Positions 49,301 through 62,295 of a stretch of DNA of 64,000 nucleotides are shown in pieces. The notes under the pieces were generated by a model. The model did not search any database. It was not told the DNA's origin and was given only the letters and a program-made list of their open reading frames with translations. Position numbers and translations under genes: made by a program. The stretch comes from Cotesia glomerata (lineage: Eukaryota; Arthropoda; Insecta; Hymenoptera; Braconidae): positions 26,672,131-26,736,130 of the forward strand of contig NC_058163.1 in the NCBI RefSeq assembly GCF_020080835.1. The letters are read 5' to 3'. Numbering within the stretch: position 1 is the first letter of the stretch; each line of letters opens with the position of its first letter.

Positions 49301-51710
49301 GGCTGTATCTCTTCTGTTGTTGCTCCACTCCAACTCGTTCGTTTCCTCTTCTCCTGTTGTATCCCAGCTCCAGACTCATCTCTCCCTAGTGTCATTATCT
49401 CTAACACCACCACCGCACTTGCATGCCACGCTTAAACAATACATGCCAACTTCACTTGTAACTTAACACCCGCTACCACAATTTTATACTTTATCTATCT
49501 ATTAAATTACGCCACACTTCAATTCACATTTGTTACTCTCAAAAACTTGTTATGATTATTTTTAACTTTAACTACAATTACTTTTATGTAAAAAAATATT
49601 ACGATAATTTTTAAATATAAAATATGGTATATTTGAATCGCTGTTTACGTATTCTGTCTATTATTTTTTAAATATTTTCAAATTTATCCAGGCAATCCAC
49701 GAGTTCTTGATGCCATCTTGATCTGTGATTTATTTAAAATTTTTATCTGAAACAATTAAAAAACCTAAATTTAAATTTTATTTAATTTGTTTTTAAAGGA
49801 AAATTGTTATTGTTACTTTGTTTTATAATTTTGCGACCTAGTTACCAAAAAATTAAATAATCGTGACAAAAATAACCTCTGATAAAAATTCGATATCGAA
49901 AACCAGTGACGCGTTATAAGCATCAAGTAAAATTTCGTAATATTTAAAAAAAATTGTAGCTACATATTTTTAGAAGAATATTCCATACGATAATTTCAAT
50001 GTTGTACATCGGCTTTGTTTCCATTTGAACAGTTTAAAAATTTACAATAAAAAAGAAATATATAAAACGCATATAAATTCACTCATTTGAAAGGAAAACC
50101 ACCAAAAAAAATTAAAGCGATCAGTTTTCGGTCAATAAAAACATTTTAGGAATTCCAATTAATTTTAATGGAAATAAAATATTCAACGCGTATCAAATAA
50201 AAAATACGAAAGTATAAAAAAATCCGAAGCTCATCGATGAATAAAGAACAAAGATTATTCCACGATAAAAGAGATAAAGTATAGCTAAAGGTGAATTTAA
50301 TGTAAAACTGGCGTAAAGTAAGATGTTGGAAAAAAAATAAGGCGCCTGAAATTTCTTTAAGTCAAGAGAGAGGGATGAACCGAATCAGAGGGAATATTTA
50401 AATAAATATCATAAAATTTAAACTTTTCAGTTATAAATGACTCTAAAAATTTATTCTTTATTCTGGAGCTTTTTTTTGACAATATAATGAACATTTTTAT
50501 TTAAAAAAAATATTTTTAAAGAATAAGAGCATCTTGAATCAAAGTTTTAAGCTAAGTAATTATTGTTGGTTCAAATAAATTTTATTTTTATGTACTTTTA
50601 TATACATTTCTTGTTGTTAAAAAATGTAGAATATACATATGGATTTAACTCTTGCAAAGTGAGATGAAAATATTCCATTCTGCAACGTACAAACAATGTA
50701 AATAATGTATTTAATATTTCTGTTGCGAGAAATCATTGAAAAAGTTAAGGCTTAAATAGAGTGGAGTCTGTTCTTTGTTTGTGATGAAGCGTACAGCCAA
50801 TGTAATGTGATAGTCGTGAGGTACGCACACAGTTGAATATGTAAACACCTTTAGCTAGGTAGCGCAAGATGATAATAATTGTTTACTGCTTTATAAACCG
50901 TACAATATACAATAGACATTATTCTGTCACTAACAAGAGTGTGTTGTATATTGTAGGTTTATTTTCATCATCCCTATAAACTTTTGCGCGTACTGTAGCT
51001 GAACTCGACTGTTGCGGTACGAATCACGTTCTACCTCATTACGAGGTGTACTAAACTTTAATTGCAATGCTTGTTATGTTTTATTTTATTTTCTCTTCTC
51101 TTTTAACCATTTTTCTCTCTCTCTTTATGCTAATAAACTATTTGGGTCTTTTTTATTTGTCCACAGGCATCTTAAGCTCTAGTTTCTTTGTTGAGCGGCA
51201 TTTTCTCACGCGTTTCTTTACATTTAAAAACAAAAAAGATGCTACCAGCCCCGAGGAGTTTTCGTCTTATCTTTATGTTATAAGACGACGTAATCATCGC
51301 CTCTGCTTGAATACATTTATCCGATTTTACTCTTTTTTTAATGAAATTTTATTACACTTAGAACGAATAATTATTAAAGTTAGAAATTAATTTTATTTCG
51401 AATAAATTTAAAAGATATTATAAGCGCTGTTACTGAAAAGGGAAATATGCTTCTAGTTTTGCGTTAAGCTTATATAATTCTGCGAGAAAATGAAGATTTA
51501 AATTAAATGATAAAGCTTGCGCTGAAGATGATATTTTTATTAAATTCAAAAAAATTTGAAAAATAAAATAGGAAATTTTCGCTTGTTATATAATTTGATA
51601 TTGAAACTTTTTATTCGTAAAAAACTTTTTAAATAAATTTGTTAGGTGGCTGCATAATTTACTCTTTAGTTTATTGAAAAAATATTGTCTAATATGTACA
51701 GCAAATAAAA
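49301..51710. other. Region upstream of the rapsyn coding start, no further gene seen
   Basis: 49301-49440 is rich in CT on the plus strand and could be rapsyn 5' UTR. 50740-51060 is less AT-rich and holds the hairpin at 50893-50962. A 107-codon hydrophobic open frame at 51067-51390 has no recognisable similarity and is not called. Confidence 0.4.
50893..50962. ncRNA. Hairpin, candidate microRNA precursor
   Basis: ATAAACCGTACAATATACAA pairs with TTGTATATTGTAGGTTTAT over 19 bp, with a single bulged G and a loop of about 31 nt. The lower flank is not repeated elsewhere in the window. The mature arm was not recognised as a known microRNA. It could equally be a very small MITE. Confidence 0.3.
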
Positions 51711-51956
51711 CGGCTGCCCAATTTTAAAATACAGTAATTGCAAAATTTTTATACCTAATTTTTTTTAATTTTGCTGCATTTTTTATAGCTTTTAGACCTT
51801 AATTTCAAGTATTTTTTCTTATAAATATTTATATTCAAATATTTTCTATTCATAAATCAAATTTTTCATCAATTTGTCAGGCAAACTTTGTTTTAATAAG
51901 AAAAATTTAAAAAAATTTTTAAATGTTAGTTACTGTGTTTTGAAATTGGGCAGCCG
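51711..51956. mobile_element. TIR element, ends CGGCTGCCCAATTT, copy 1
   Basis: CGGCTGCCCAATTTTAAAAT plus ACAGTAA is mirrored by TTACTGTGTTTTGAAATTGG plus GCAGCCG. 246 bp, non-coding. A second copy in reverse orientation lies at 55810-56047. Confidence 0.8.
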
Positions 51957-52325
51957 AAAAGTAATAATAACTTTAACAAAATTATTAAATAGATTTTCAA
52001 TTTTTCTAATTTTTCGGAAAATGTTTGCTTAAATTTTTATCAAGTTAAAATCAATAAAGAAAATTTATTTCAAAGAAAATCTTGACAATTTTGTCATTTT
52101 AAAAAATTTAATTCTAAAATCAGAACAATTTTCTTTATTTTCTAATCGTCAAAGTCAATTTTTAAATTAATTTTTGGATTTATTTCTTACGTTTTTAAAA
52201 TTAATAGTTTTAAAAAATAGCAAATTCATAATTTCGATCTTAAATCAAACATTATTTTGCCTTAAATTAACGTTCAGCCTGCTTATAATTAATGCAAAAA
52301 AGTCTCATATTTGTAATTTATTTTT

Positions 52326-52695
52326 TGTTGTACCCGAGGCTCAACATAAAAAATAATGTAAGCAACGCTATTCTTATTGCCGAGGCTGACGGCTGTCGAG
52401 TATCGTGAGGCCCGAGATCTGTGACGTAAGGTCTTACCCCCAGCCCGTGACAAGACTCGCCCCCACTCAACGAGGGTTGAGAGGACTACGAGAGAGATTG
52501 TTAGGGGCATTCCGACGCCACCCTTCATGAGGACCTCACGCGATGGGTCCTAGTACAACACCACCCAGTTATTGTCATCCCTTAATTATATTGGCTTTTA
52601 TTAGATGTCTCATTCCGTAGTCATTGTCGGGTTATTACTTGTAGATGTATAAATAAATATGAGTGGTATACAAAATATAAACCTCGAGTCTTACA
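52326..52695. mobile_element. Possible solo LTR
   Basis: A GC-richer block from TGTTGTACCCGAGG to GAGTCTTACA, with TG...CA ends, a TATAAATAAATA box near 52649 and CG-rich 5' sequence. No target-site duplication was found and no internal retroviral genes lie beside it, so this is only a possibility. Confidence 0.3.
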
Positions 52696-53699
52696 ATAAG
52701 TAATAATTTATACTTCTAATAAAAACAAAGGTCGTTAGTTGTAAAAATTCATAACTTTTCCGTAAAGAAAGAAAATAAAATTTACGTTAAAAAAAACTAT
52801 GCAAATATTCTGGAAAAAGAAAAAAAACATTAAAATTCATGCGTATAGATGATAAACTAAAATAACAATTCCCAAAAGACAAATATTTCAGCAATATATA
52901 TATAATAAAATAAAAATAAAAAAATGATAAACTGTTCCTTGTTTTTTTATTTAAAAATACCGAAAGAATATAAATGATAAATAAAAATTCCTCTGGCTTG
53001 ATGAATTAATTTATTGTCTCTTGATTTTTCATCCCCCGGTTATTTTTATTCATAACAGTACTCGTTGAGCAAAAAAATAACAGTAGATAGAACGTGTGAA
53101 GAATAAAAGTGTAATAATTTCCATGACGTATTGCAATAAAACAGTTATTATAAAATTGCAGCAAACGAATGTTAATTCCAAATTTACATAAAGCGACTTT
53201 GTTTGATCCAGAAAAATGTGCATTAAGGTCCTTTGAGCTGTTATACACCAACTGATAGCAATTTAACATCCGTTAAAAAATTCATGAGGCTAAAATTGTG
53301 CTCTTACTATCTACGACTCTTTATAATATACACATATATTTATGTGACCGCAGAAAAAATCTTTAAATCTTTTTAAAACTGAGAACTAAAATCGAAGCTT
53401 TGAAATTAAACGTCGAAAAACTTTAACGGTAATGCCGATTGAGTTTGAGATGAAAGAAAAAAATATAAAACTAAGACGCTGAATCTGAGTGAATTTCACG
53501 AGAAACTTTGAAAAGAAGAATAATATTTAGAGTCGAGTAGAAAAAAAAATAACGTTTTTCTTTAATAATTAAGTTAGACAATGTTAAGGTTTTTATTGAA
53601 TAAACACTGAATTATAAAAGAAAGCTAGCTACCATCCAGTCACTATGTGACTGCGGTGACTAGTGAACTATACGTAAATAAAATTTTCCTTTATTAAAT

Positions 53700-54600
53700 A
53701 ATGACTTTTGTTAAATTGCACAGTACTTTCTTAAATATTGACGTTTTTAAAGATATAAGCTCATATCGATGGTACACTCATCAAGAGCTTTCATTTAAGT
53801 ACCCACATGCATTTTTGATATATTTTTCATATATTCATATATATAATATATATAAATATATAAAATATATGAAAAATTGATGTGGGGAAGACGCTTGCAC
53901 GTGTGAATGTGTAAGTAAATATGTGTGACTACGTTAGCTATAGAAACTAGTTAGTCATACAGTTAGTTGTGTCTTTGTTTGGCACATATTTTACTGGACA
54001 CTGGCGCTCTCTCTCTAACAAATAAAGAGACGTTATTTTTAATTAATAATTAATTATCTATGCGGTTAATTGAAAAATGGCTAAGGACTTTTCATCTCAG
54101 AATTATTTTTTTCATCAGATGCTACAATGGCGTCCGTGACTTTTAGGACACTCTGTATATATATGGTATTTGTGAAATATATAAATATATAAAATACATA
54201 AAAAATTGATGTGGGTACTTAAATAAAAGGTCTTGATGAATATAACATCGGGATGAGCTTATATCTTTAAAAATGTCAATAGTTCACAAGATACAAGGCC
54301 ATTTCTTAATTATTGACATTTTTAAAGATATAAGCTCATTCTGATGTTACGCTCATCAAGAGCTATCATTTGAGTATCCACATGGCATTTTTTATATATT
54401 TTATATATATGGTATTTGTGAAATATGTAAATATATAAAATATATGAAAAATTGATGTGGGTACTCAAATGAAAGGTCTCGATGATTGTAACATCGAGAT
54501 GAGTTTATATCTTTAAAAATGTCAATATTTTACAAAATAAAAGGTAATTTCTTAATTAAGTATCTAGAAATAGAGCATTTTTTAATGTAGCCTAAATAGT
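53700..54600 (+). repeat. Palindrome array 3
   Basis: Third copy of the element at 4862-5612, same orientation. It starts TTAAATTGCACAGTACTTTC and ends AAGTATCTAGAAATAGAGCA. It is interrupted at about 53887-54165 by unrelated sequence. Confidence 0.8.
53881..54140 (+). mobile_element. Insertion in array 3, possible LTR end with primer-binding-like site
   Basis: The palindrome is broken after GATGTGGG. The foreign segment runs TGTGGGGAAGACGCTTGCAC to GATGCTACA, followed by TGGCGTCCGTGAC, which resembles a primer-binding site complementary to a tRNA-Arg-type 3' end. An AATAAAGAG lies near 54020. No internal retrotransposon sequence remains. Confidence 0.35.
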
Positions 54601-55139
54601 TATATTAAATTGACTATCGGTGAGAATGATATGAAACTTTTAGAAGGCACAAATTCAAGTCAAGACCTTTACAATGACACTAAATTTCACTAAAAATACC
54701 CATTTTATCATATGACTATCCAGGACACAAAATTTTTCTTATTCTCTTAAATAGATTATAAAATTTGGATTTTTATTTCAAATCAAATTAAAAAATTTTT
54801 GCAAACACTTTAAACTTTAAACATCCAACCATACTTTCCACCGTAAAAAACGCTTCTATCAGTAGTGGTAAAATTAATCCAGGTACTCACTTAAATAATG
54901 ACCAAAAAACTTTTTGTAGTTATTAAATTCCTCTTAAACAAAACTCACTTGTCAATCACTTCACTGATAAAAACAAAAACGGCAATCGATTCTCGAAGTA
55001 ACTCGCATTAAAAGCTTGCGGGTTCTATCTACAATCGGTCTATCGTAAATATGAGTAAGCTTTATAACGTACATACATATGTCGTATATATACGTGGAGA
55101 TACGCGTATAATAGTGATTGAGAACACGATAATGCGAAT

Positions 55140-55300
55140 AAGTCGGTGCGATGGCTGAGGGTGGACTGTCGCGCCCGAGCCGCAGCAGCCCGCAACAGAG
55201 CCACCCCTTCTCTGTCTAAATTCAGCCCCTCTTTTCGTCATGGCCTTCTACTCGGTCAGCCAGAGCTTCGCCTACATCTCCTTATCCACCCCGGTTACTT
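55140..55300. promoter_or_regulatory. GC-rich island, candidate promoter
   Basis: CpG-rich block (GTCGCGCCCGAGCCGCAGCA and flanks) in otherwise AT-rich DNA. No adjacent coding start was found. It could be the promoter of a far-upstream rapsyn 5' exon or of an unseen non-coding transcript. Confidence 0.25.
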
Positions 55301-55809
55301 TTTAAGCTGCATCTGAAAGCTGAAAACTTTTGCTCCAAGCTATAAACCCGAGATAAATTTTTTATTTAATATATTATTACAAGATAATAATTGTAAGCAT
55401 AATTGCAAGATTTTATTAATAGCTCGTGGTATATTCTTTGACATTTAGGTGTCGACATTACAATTAATGCGGAACTGCATGATCTAGTCATTGGGGACAC
55501 GTGACCTTTATAGTAAATGCCCCGAGGGGGTTGGCTTTCAGAGTGATAGTAAGGTGAGCGTTACAAGCCACCGTTACTGCTAATTTCAGACAGTTTGCTG
55601 TATATATATACGTATATACCAGTCGTGAGTATGTATGTCGCGTGGACTCAAGAGTAGAGTAAGTGGAACGAGTGTACAATTGGTCAGACAGGTTTATTCA
55701 AACGTTATAGGTCATATGTTTTGAGGTATTAAATAAAATATAATATTTAAGTTGTTTTTTAAATAACAAAATTTTATATGGGTAATTTTTTAAATTAAAA
55801 GCGCCATCT

Positions 55810-56047
55810 CGGCTGCCCAATTTCAAAACACAGTAACTGACAATTTTAAAATTTTTTCTTATTAAAAAAATATTTGCGCGCCAAATTGATGAAAAATTTT
55901 ATTTATGAATAGAAAATACTTGAATATAAATATTTTTAAGAAAAAACACTTGAAATTAAGGTCTAAAAGTTATAAGAAATGCAGCAATTCTAAAAAAAAT
56001 CAGGTATAAAAATTTTGCAATTACTGTGTTTTAAAATTGGGCAGCCG
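55810..56047. mobile_element. TIR element, ends CGGCTGCCCAATTT, copy 2
   Basis: Reverse-orientation copy of 51711-51956. It keeps both TIRs and the interior block TTTAGACCTTAATTTCAAGT (read inverted). Confidence 0.8.
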
Positions 56048-56640
56048 ATCTATTTTATGAAAATGAAGTTAGCTGACATTTCAAAATGTTTAGAAATTTT
56101 TTATTGAAAAAATTTCAATTAAACAATTAAAAAAAAATTTCACTTGTAAAAAAATTGAAAAACTATGAGTGCAATTTTTTAGAAATATCTTTTTAGTTGT
56201 AATTTAATTAATAGAAAAAATTACAAATTTTTAGACGTCTGCTAACTTCAGTGTCATTCTATTTTTGGGGAAAAAAATCGATAAATATCGATATCTTGTT
56301 TCTTTATTTTCTTTTTCTCTACAGCAAATTTACGAATTATCATTCATTAAAAATTTATAAATTTTATTTTTATATTTTTTTAAATTTGAAATTAAAAAGA
56401 TACTTACTTGTTCCGCTTTTCATTAAAATTTTTGAAGAATCAGTTTGTATTCTTAAAAAAATTTTTTTACCCCAACTTCATCAATAATGAAGTTAAATTG
56501 CTGAAGTATTACTGAAATTATTATTATGAACTTGAATTTCCATGATAAAATTTTCATTTTATAGAAAATTATGTAAAATATTTTATATTAATAATATTTT
56601 ATTGGATTTATTAAAATAATTTGAATACAATATAAAGAAT

Positions 56641-56678
<38 letters not shown>

Positions 56679-56760
56679 AGGATTTCTTTCTATTTACTTG
56701 AATTAAATAAAATAAGAATACTTACTATGATCTATATTCATTTACACTAACAAGTGGAGT

Positions 56761-58164
56761 TCAATTAACATCTGCTCCTTGAATAATTATGGTTAGAAAC
56801 GTTGCAATAGTTCCAGCAGCCTGAAAAATATTATTAATTAATTAAAAAAATCAGAAGTTGATGCATTGAACTTACAATTCCTAAGAAATCTCGATCCAAT
56901 GGCAAGGCTCCATAAGCAGAAAACTCTACTTTAAAATGCGAAAGATCATTGGAAAATTTATACAGCTGAAATCACAAATAAAAAAAAATTACTTTATTTA
57001 AATTTATTCTTAACATAAATTTTTATTTAGTCAAATTTTTTTTTACCTGTTCCTTGAATTTCGGATTTATCGGACGTCGATTTGACAGTAAGCTAATAAT
57101 TTGCCCTGTTTTTTTACTCTGAAAATCATAATTAAGAATCAATTGATCAATAAAAAATATTAATTTTAATAAATCCTATAAAACCATACCAGATCGGTAG
57201 TTTTGGAAACTGCAGAAGTTAGCACCAAAAACAAAAAAATTCCCCAAGGAGCAATCAATCCTGTCGCAATGTGGAAAAGAAAAAGACTAAATGCTTTTGG
57301 AGGAGGCAGTATGAAAATAATGTGTAAACTGACAATAGCATCGAATCCAAAGAGCAGTAGAGAAATCAAAACAGTTAGTCCATACAGATTGTTTATTTCT
57401 CCAGAAATTTCCGACAATTCAATGTAAATTCTCTTGATATTATTGATGTCTCGACAAGCGGATTCATCCTCTAACAATCTATTGACCCTCAATGCAGGAA
57501 TTTGAGCAAGATCACTCCTGATATCGTTCATTTTCTTAATAGATAAATTGACCGCCTTGATCTGCTTGCCGACAATGCCCAAAAGCAGAGTGAATTGAAC
57601 AATTATCCAACTGCAGACAACATTAGCAAAATTTGTGGACAGAACGGTTCTTATGGAAGAATTTGGCAGCTCTAACAGAATCTTCACAAGTGAAACTAAG
57701 AAGTTAGTGATGACAATGAAGTAACTCAAAAAATCTTTCGAGTAAGAATCCGCACTTATGTTCAATTTTTGATTGACACTGATCAACCGGTCAATAATGT
57801 TTATCATAGATTTCTGTGTAGAAACAAAGAAGATCAAAATCCAGCTAACACTCACGGTTGTTATAAACGAAGCCACGTTCATGACGATCTTATAAGTCCG
57901 GTTGTTAATTATACTAACGCTATTTTCCTCGGGAAAAAATTGAAAGTAAAAATTATACAGTGCATATACTAACACCAAAAAAACGTTGTAGCCAGATCCG
58001 ATGTATGAAATTTTGAAGATGTTTTGAGTTTGATTAATTCTGCAGTTTTGTTTTGATATTTTTGAGTCTTTTAAAGCCCAAGGTGACAATCCAACAATTT
58101 TGTAGATAATATATTGAAATATCAAAAAGTATCGGTATATTTTGTTCAAATTTATACACTGCAT
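56761..58164 (-). CDS. Gustatory receptor (7tm_7 family)
   Basis: Four exons on the minus strand: 58164-57190, 57118-57047, 56965-56876, 56820-56761; all joins are phase 0 and give 398 aa, typical for insect Grs. The protein is a predicted multi-pass membrane chemoreceptor with inverted topology (N-terminus inside), forming a ligand-gated cation channel. Seen: several hydrophobic segments in the large first exon, for example GYNVFLVLVYALYNFYF and LYGLTVLISLLLFGFD, then small C-terminal exons with KVEFSAYGALPLD and TFLTIIIQG. That exon pattern and the order of motifs are usual for Gr genes. The family signature TYhhhhhQF is degenerate here (TFLTIIIQG). The start at 58164 follows an upstream T-rich tract and gives MQCINLNKIYRYF. 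The subfamily is not assigned; it is possibly near Gr28/Gr43-type receptors. Confidence 0.85.
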
Positions 58165-60034
58165 TTTTTTTTTTTTTTTTTAATTGAACTGGAATGTGTT
58201 CTCAAGAGTCTTTAGTACAACTGGGAAAATGTCGCATTAATCGCGTGAGGATAGTTAATTATTATTTTTTCATTTCTACTAATGAACAGATGAGCGGAAG
58301 ATATGCTGTGGAATCTTTGAATAATTGATGTAATAGTTATTATAATGGACTCTACAGAATAATTATAATGGATTTAATATCAATACTAGTAATGTGGGGA
58401 TTCGGGCGTTTAGTGCAATAGAGTTGGAAACTTATTAATTTGATCAGCTTGGATGCAAATTGTAATTTATGTCGCAACGGACTTACATCAATAAAATATA
58501 TTTTAATATTAATTATTAATAAAATATAGGCTCAAATATTCAAGCTTGTATTTTTAATTTTCTAAACTGCTCTACTAATAATTAATTTAAAGTTATAAAT
58601 TAATAAATAAATAAGCAGAAAAAATTACCATTAATTAAAATTTAATCGATAATTGTTGTTGAGTTTTTAATTAAATAATGGAATCTCATAGCCAAGATAA
58701 TTTTATTTTTTATCAGATTTTAAAATCTAGCATCATTGATTTCAATACTGCGCCCTTTATTGGAAGTTTATTAATCTCTAAAACCTGACAATGTTACACA
58801 GCAGTCAGTTTAATTTCGGTCAGACATACGTTCCGTATTTGCCAGAGAGTTTGATTAAATTTTAATGAACGACCTAATGTCCTGATTAGTTCACTAATTG
58901 GATATGTTGCTGGTTAGTTTCAATAACTAATTTAAAAAATTTAGAGCAATATAATTTTATAAAAGTTATTTTACCGAAAGAATGCACTTTTACGAAATCA
59001 ATTGAACTGAAAGAAACGCTTGGAGCTCAAGACATTTCTTCTTCAACTCAGTAATTTTTCTATTTTCATTCTCGTTTTTACTTTCTTATATGTGGTTAAA
59101 TTCTATTTTTTTGTACTTTGATTTTATACTCATCCCAGAGACATGATGTCGTTTCCGTTATCGACGTCATTCATTTTTCTCAACGATAACGGATATATAT
59201 CAGGTCGTTTGGGCTCCTAGTGTGTATAGCGAAGGGATACGCAGTAAAAATGGGAAAAATGAGGTGCAAAAGATATGAAACTCTAAAGTTACTACGATAC
59301 AGACTTTCATATTCTTTTCTTGTTTCTTCTCTTCCATCTATTTAATTTTTCGTGCTGGAACAAATTGAAATGAAACTTTTTTCAAGATGACAACTTTAAT
59401 TTTTATATCATTGTTTTTCCTGTTATTATTTTACTGACCTTAATAAAATTAAAAAGATTTTAAAACTTTACTAATTAATAAAGCTTCTAAAATTTTACTA
59501 TTTTTTAACATTTTAAATTTTATTTTTATAAAACAAATAAAAGAAACATCCAATATTTGAATCGGTTTATTACACCCTTTTGAAGATTAAATTTCGGGTT
59601 CGTTTTTTATTTGTTAAACACACAAAGGTACGGCGAATAATTTTTGTCACGCAATTCTCCTCCAATTCTCTTGGCAACACTCCGTTGTTATGGCCAACGA
59701 TGATATCCTAAAGTGTATTACGTATTTGGATAGCTTACCATAAATGTAAATATTACCTCCATCATATACTTTTATCTCTCTCTATTATTTAACTGCTACT
59801 ATTGAACGAGCCACGTAAAAACTTTAACTTGTAAATTTTATAATTTTTCTCATTTATTCCTAAATTTTTTTTATCCTTCTATAACTCTTCTAAATTAATA
59901 AAATTATTTCAGTTTAGTTAAACGTTTTACAATCTATTAATGCTGTCCTCTTTAGAAATTCAACCGATTATTATCATAGTTTGTAAAATTGTAATAAATT
60001 TTTGCTTCAAAAAAGTCTTCCATTTTTTTCACTA
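58165..60034. other. Gene-free interval upstream of the Gr gene
   Basis: AT-rich, with no coding frame, RNA gene or clear repeat recognised. The part next to 58164 would be the Gr promoter. Confidence 0.4.
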
Positions 60035-60606
60035 CACTGAGAGACAATTTTATTTAATAGTAATAAAATTTTATTACTATTTAATAAAACGTTTATTTGG
60101 CTAATAAAGGGGAAGGGGAAGTAAACAAGAAGGTTAGGTTAGGATATCTCGTTGAAAAATGTTTATACTATTTATTTATTGAGATATTTATTAACAGATT
60201 TTACTGTGAAAATATATTTGAATATATTATAATTAATTGATGAATATTAATTTTTTTTTTTGAGATTAGATTTGTTTTAATGACTTAATATTCGTATAAA
60301 TGACAGCAAATGAAAGCGACGCTCGTGGCTATTTTAATAAACATATAAGGTAAAAGTCCCAATAGATGGTCATGTACCAGTATATGATCACTCCATGTAT
60401 TTGTATACCTATATTTGTGAATATAGATATACAAATACATGGAATGATCATATACTGGTACGTGATCATCTATTGGGGCTTTTACCTTATTAGTATTTAA
60501 GAAAATTTTATTCATATGAAATATAATTTTATTAATATTAACTAATTTTTCTTTTTAAGTCCAAATAAACTTTTTTATTACTATTAAATAAAATTGTCTC
60601 TCAGTG
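60035..60606. mobile_element. TIR element, ends CACTGAGAGACAATTTTATT
   Basis: The left end CACTGAGAGACAATTTTATT plus TAATAGTAATAA is mirrored at 60573-60606. About 570 bp, non-coding. It has the palindrome 60345-60490 inserted in it. The CACTGAGAG ends recall the element at 47111-47598. Confidence 0.75.
60345..60490. mobile_element. 146-bp palindromic element nested in 60035-60606
   Basis: ATAAGGTAAAAGTCCCAATA then GATGGTCATGTACCAGTATA, mirrored almost completely to 60490. The terminal GGTAAAAG(T/C)CCCAAT links it to the 41617 element. Confidence 0.7.
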
Positions 60607-61734
60607 TAAAATATCTTCAGTGTAAAGCACTTTAACTTAACTGACCTCCAAAAATCTATTCAGAAATAGAAGAAATCCCAAAAAAAAGTCCTGATTCTTT
60701 TTTACTTTATTTCAAATCCATTCAATCGATAAATTGTTACGTAACTGAAGGATTTCAAAGTCCTCTCAATCTCAACGTTCTTCAAAGTCTCTAAAGTGCT
60801 TTATATATACAACACACTATTTTTCTTTACAGTTGGTTGATCAAGCTTTTGTGTTTAGTTCAATTGCAGGAGCTTTTATTAAGTGGATACAATTGGGCAT
60901 GCTGTTGGTGCAGTAAAAAAAAAAAAAATACAAACTATTGAGATATATTTCAAATTTTTCTCTCATAATTATCAATTAATCTAGAGCTTTTTTCATTCTG
61001 GCGAGCTCACATTCAATCCATTGAAGTAATCAAGTTACAAATGAGATTATATTTGATTTTATTTAACCGTGATATGGAAATTTCCGATACCGGACTATTT
61101 TAATAATTACTGTTTTATTTTTTTAATCTTTTACCGTAAAGTCTTATCGTCGATAGTGCATTAGTACAGAGTGATAGAGCAATTTAGCATGAGCATGAGC
61201 ATGAGCGCCACTGCTTGTGCTACAGGCGATTTTTAATTCGTTGATAATAACGTCAGGCCGGAAAAATTGAAAGCTATTAAAATCTGGCTCTTCATAAGTT
61301 CGTTAAATACTTTTCCTTTCATTATTTTCTGTTACATTTGCAATTAAGTTCGTTTATTGAATATTAATTAATAAAATGAATTCTATTGTATTCAATGCTA
61401 ACGTCACTTTATTTTTATTTATAATTAATTGGAAAACTTAATCTCTTTGATTTAATTATCAGTGAATGAATTTTTATTTAATTTATTTCGAACATGGAAA
61501 AAGATACTTGATAGTTCAGAGTCATACACCGGGTCTGGGCCCATAACCTATTGGAGTTCTTAATAAGATACTAGTAAGTGAATATAATATGAACATTGAA
61601 AAAAAAAAAAAAAAAACTAATTGCTTCTAATTATTTATTTGGAATAATACCGGAAATTCATTCTTAAGGCGAAGGAATAAATTTTTCCGTTTTGAAAATA
61701 TATATTTATATTTATATACGGATTTCTAGTGTAC

Positions 61735-62229
61735 AGGCGTAATAACGCCCTTTTAAACCCTAAGCCTTATCATTCTGCTTAGTTAACTCTGCCTTATCAT
61801 TGCGGCTGTGGACCGACTTGTGCCTTCTGTACCGCATTTGCCCTGATCCTCACCACTCGGATATTGGAACAGTAACATGGGAAAACCACAGAAAAAACTC
61901 ATGTTAGTACAGTCGGAGCTGGGTTAAGTCTACAGTGACTTATAGGAAACTCTTCTTTATCGACCACTGGAGCATTAGGCCCCTCTCCTAGTGTTCAGAG
62001 ATCCCTCGCGCTAGCCAACGCTGACTAGAGTGGTCATCCATTCAAGTTGTTGCTTAAAATGTGTGATCGCCCAAGTCAGACGTGTGCCGCCCGGATATCT
62101 CTGCCACTTCCAGAGGCTGGCGTATAATCACTGAAAAATATTGGTGCGTGCTGGGATCGAACCCGGGTCCCACTCTTTCGAAAAGCGAGCACCGAGCCGA
62201 CCAGGCCATTGCCAACCTCTGTGCCGTTT
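61735..62229 (-). mobile_element. tRNA-derived SINE-like element
   Basis: On the minus strand the head at 62213-62143 has a B box GGTTCGATCCC within CCCGG..., preceded by GGCCTGGTCGGCTCGGTGCT as a diverged A-box region. About 410 bp of GC-richer body follows. The 3' end is not clearly bounded. Confidence 0.5.
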
Positions 62230-62295
62230 TGAAAATATAATTTTTAAAGCATCCTAGTAAATCCTTTAAATACAAGAATACACTATAGTTCCGTT

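Noticed and set aside
51067..51390. Hydrophobic plus-strand frame of 107 codons
   Set aside because: Hydrophobicity follows from T-rich DNA; no exon partners with matching phase were found.
52289..52528. Minus-strand frame of 79 codons in GC-richer DNA
   Set aside because: Overlaps the possible solo LTR; no protein similarity recognised.
60130..60145. TTAGG-like telomere motif (GGTTAGGTTAGG)
   Set aside because: Only about two and a half units, within a TIR element; chance or trivial.
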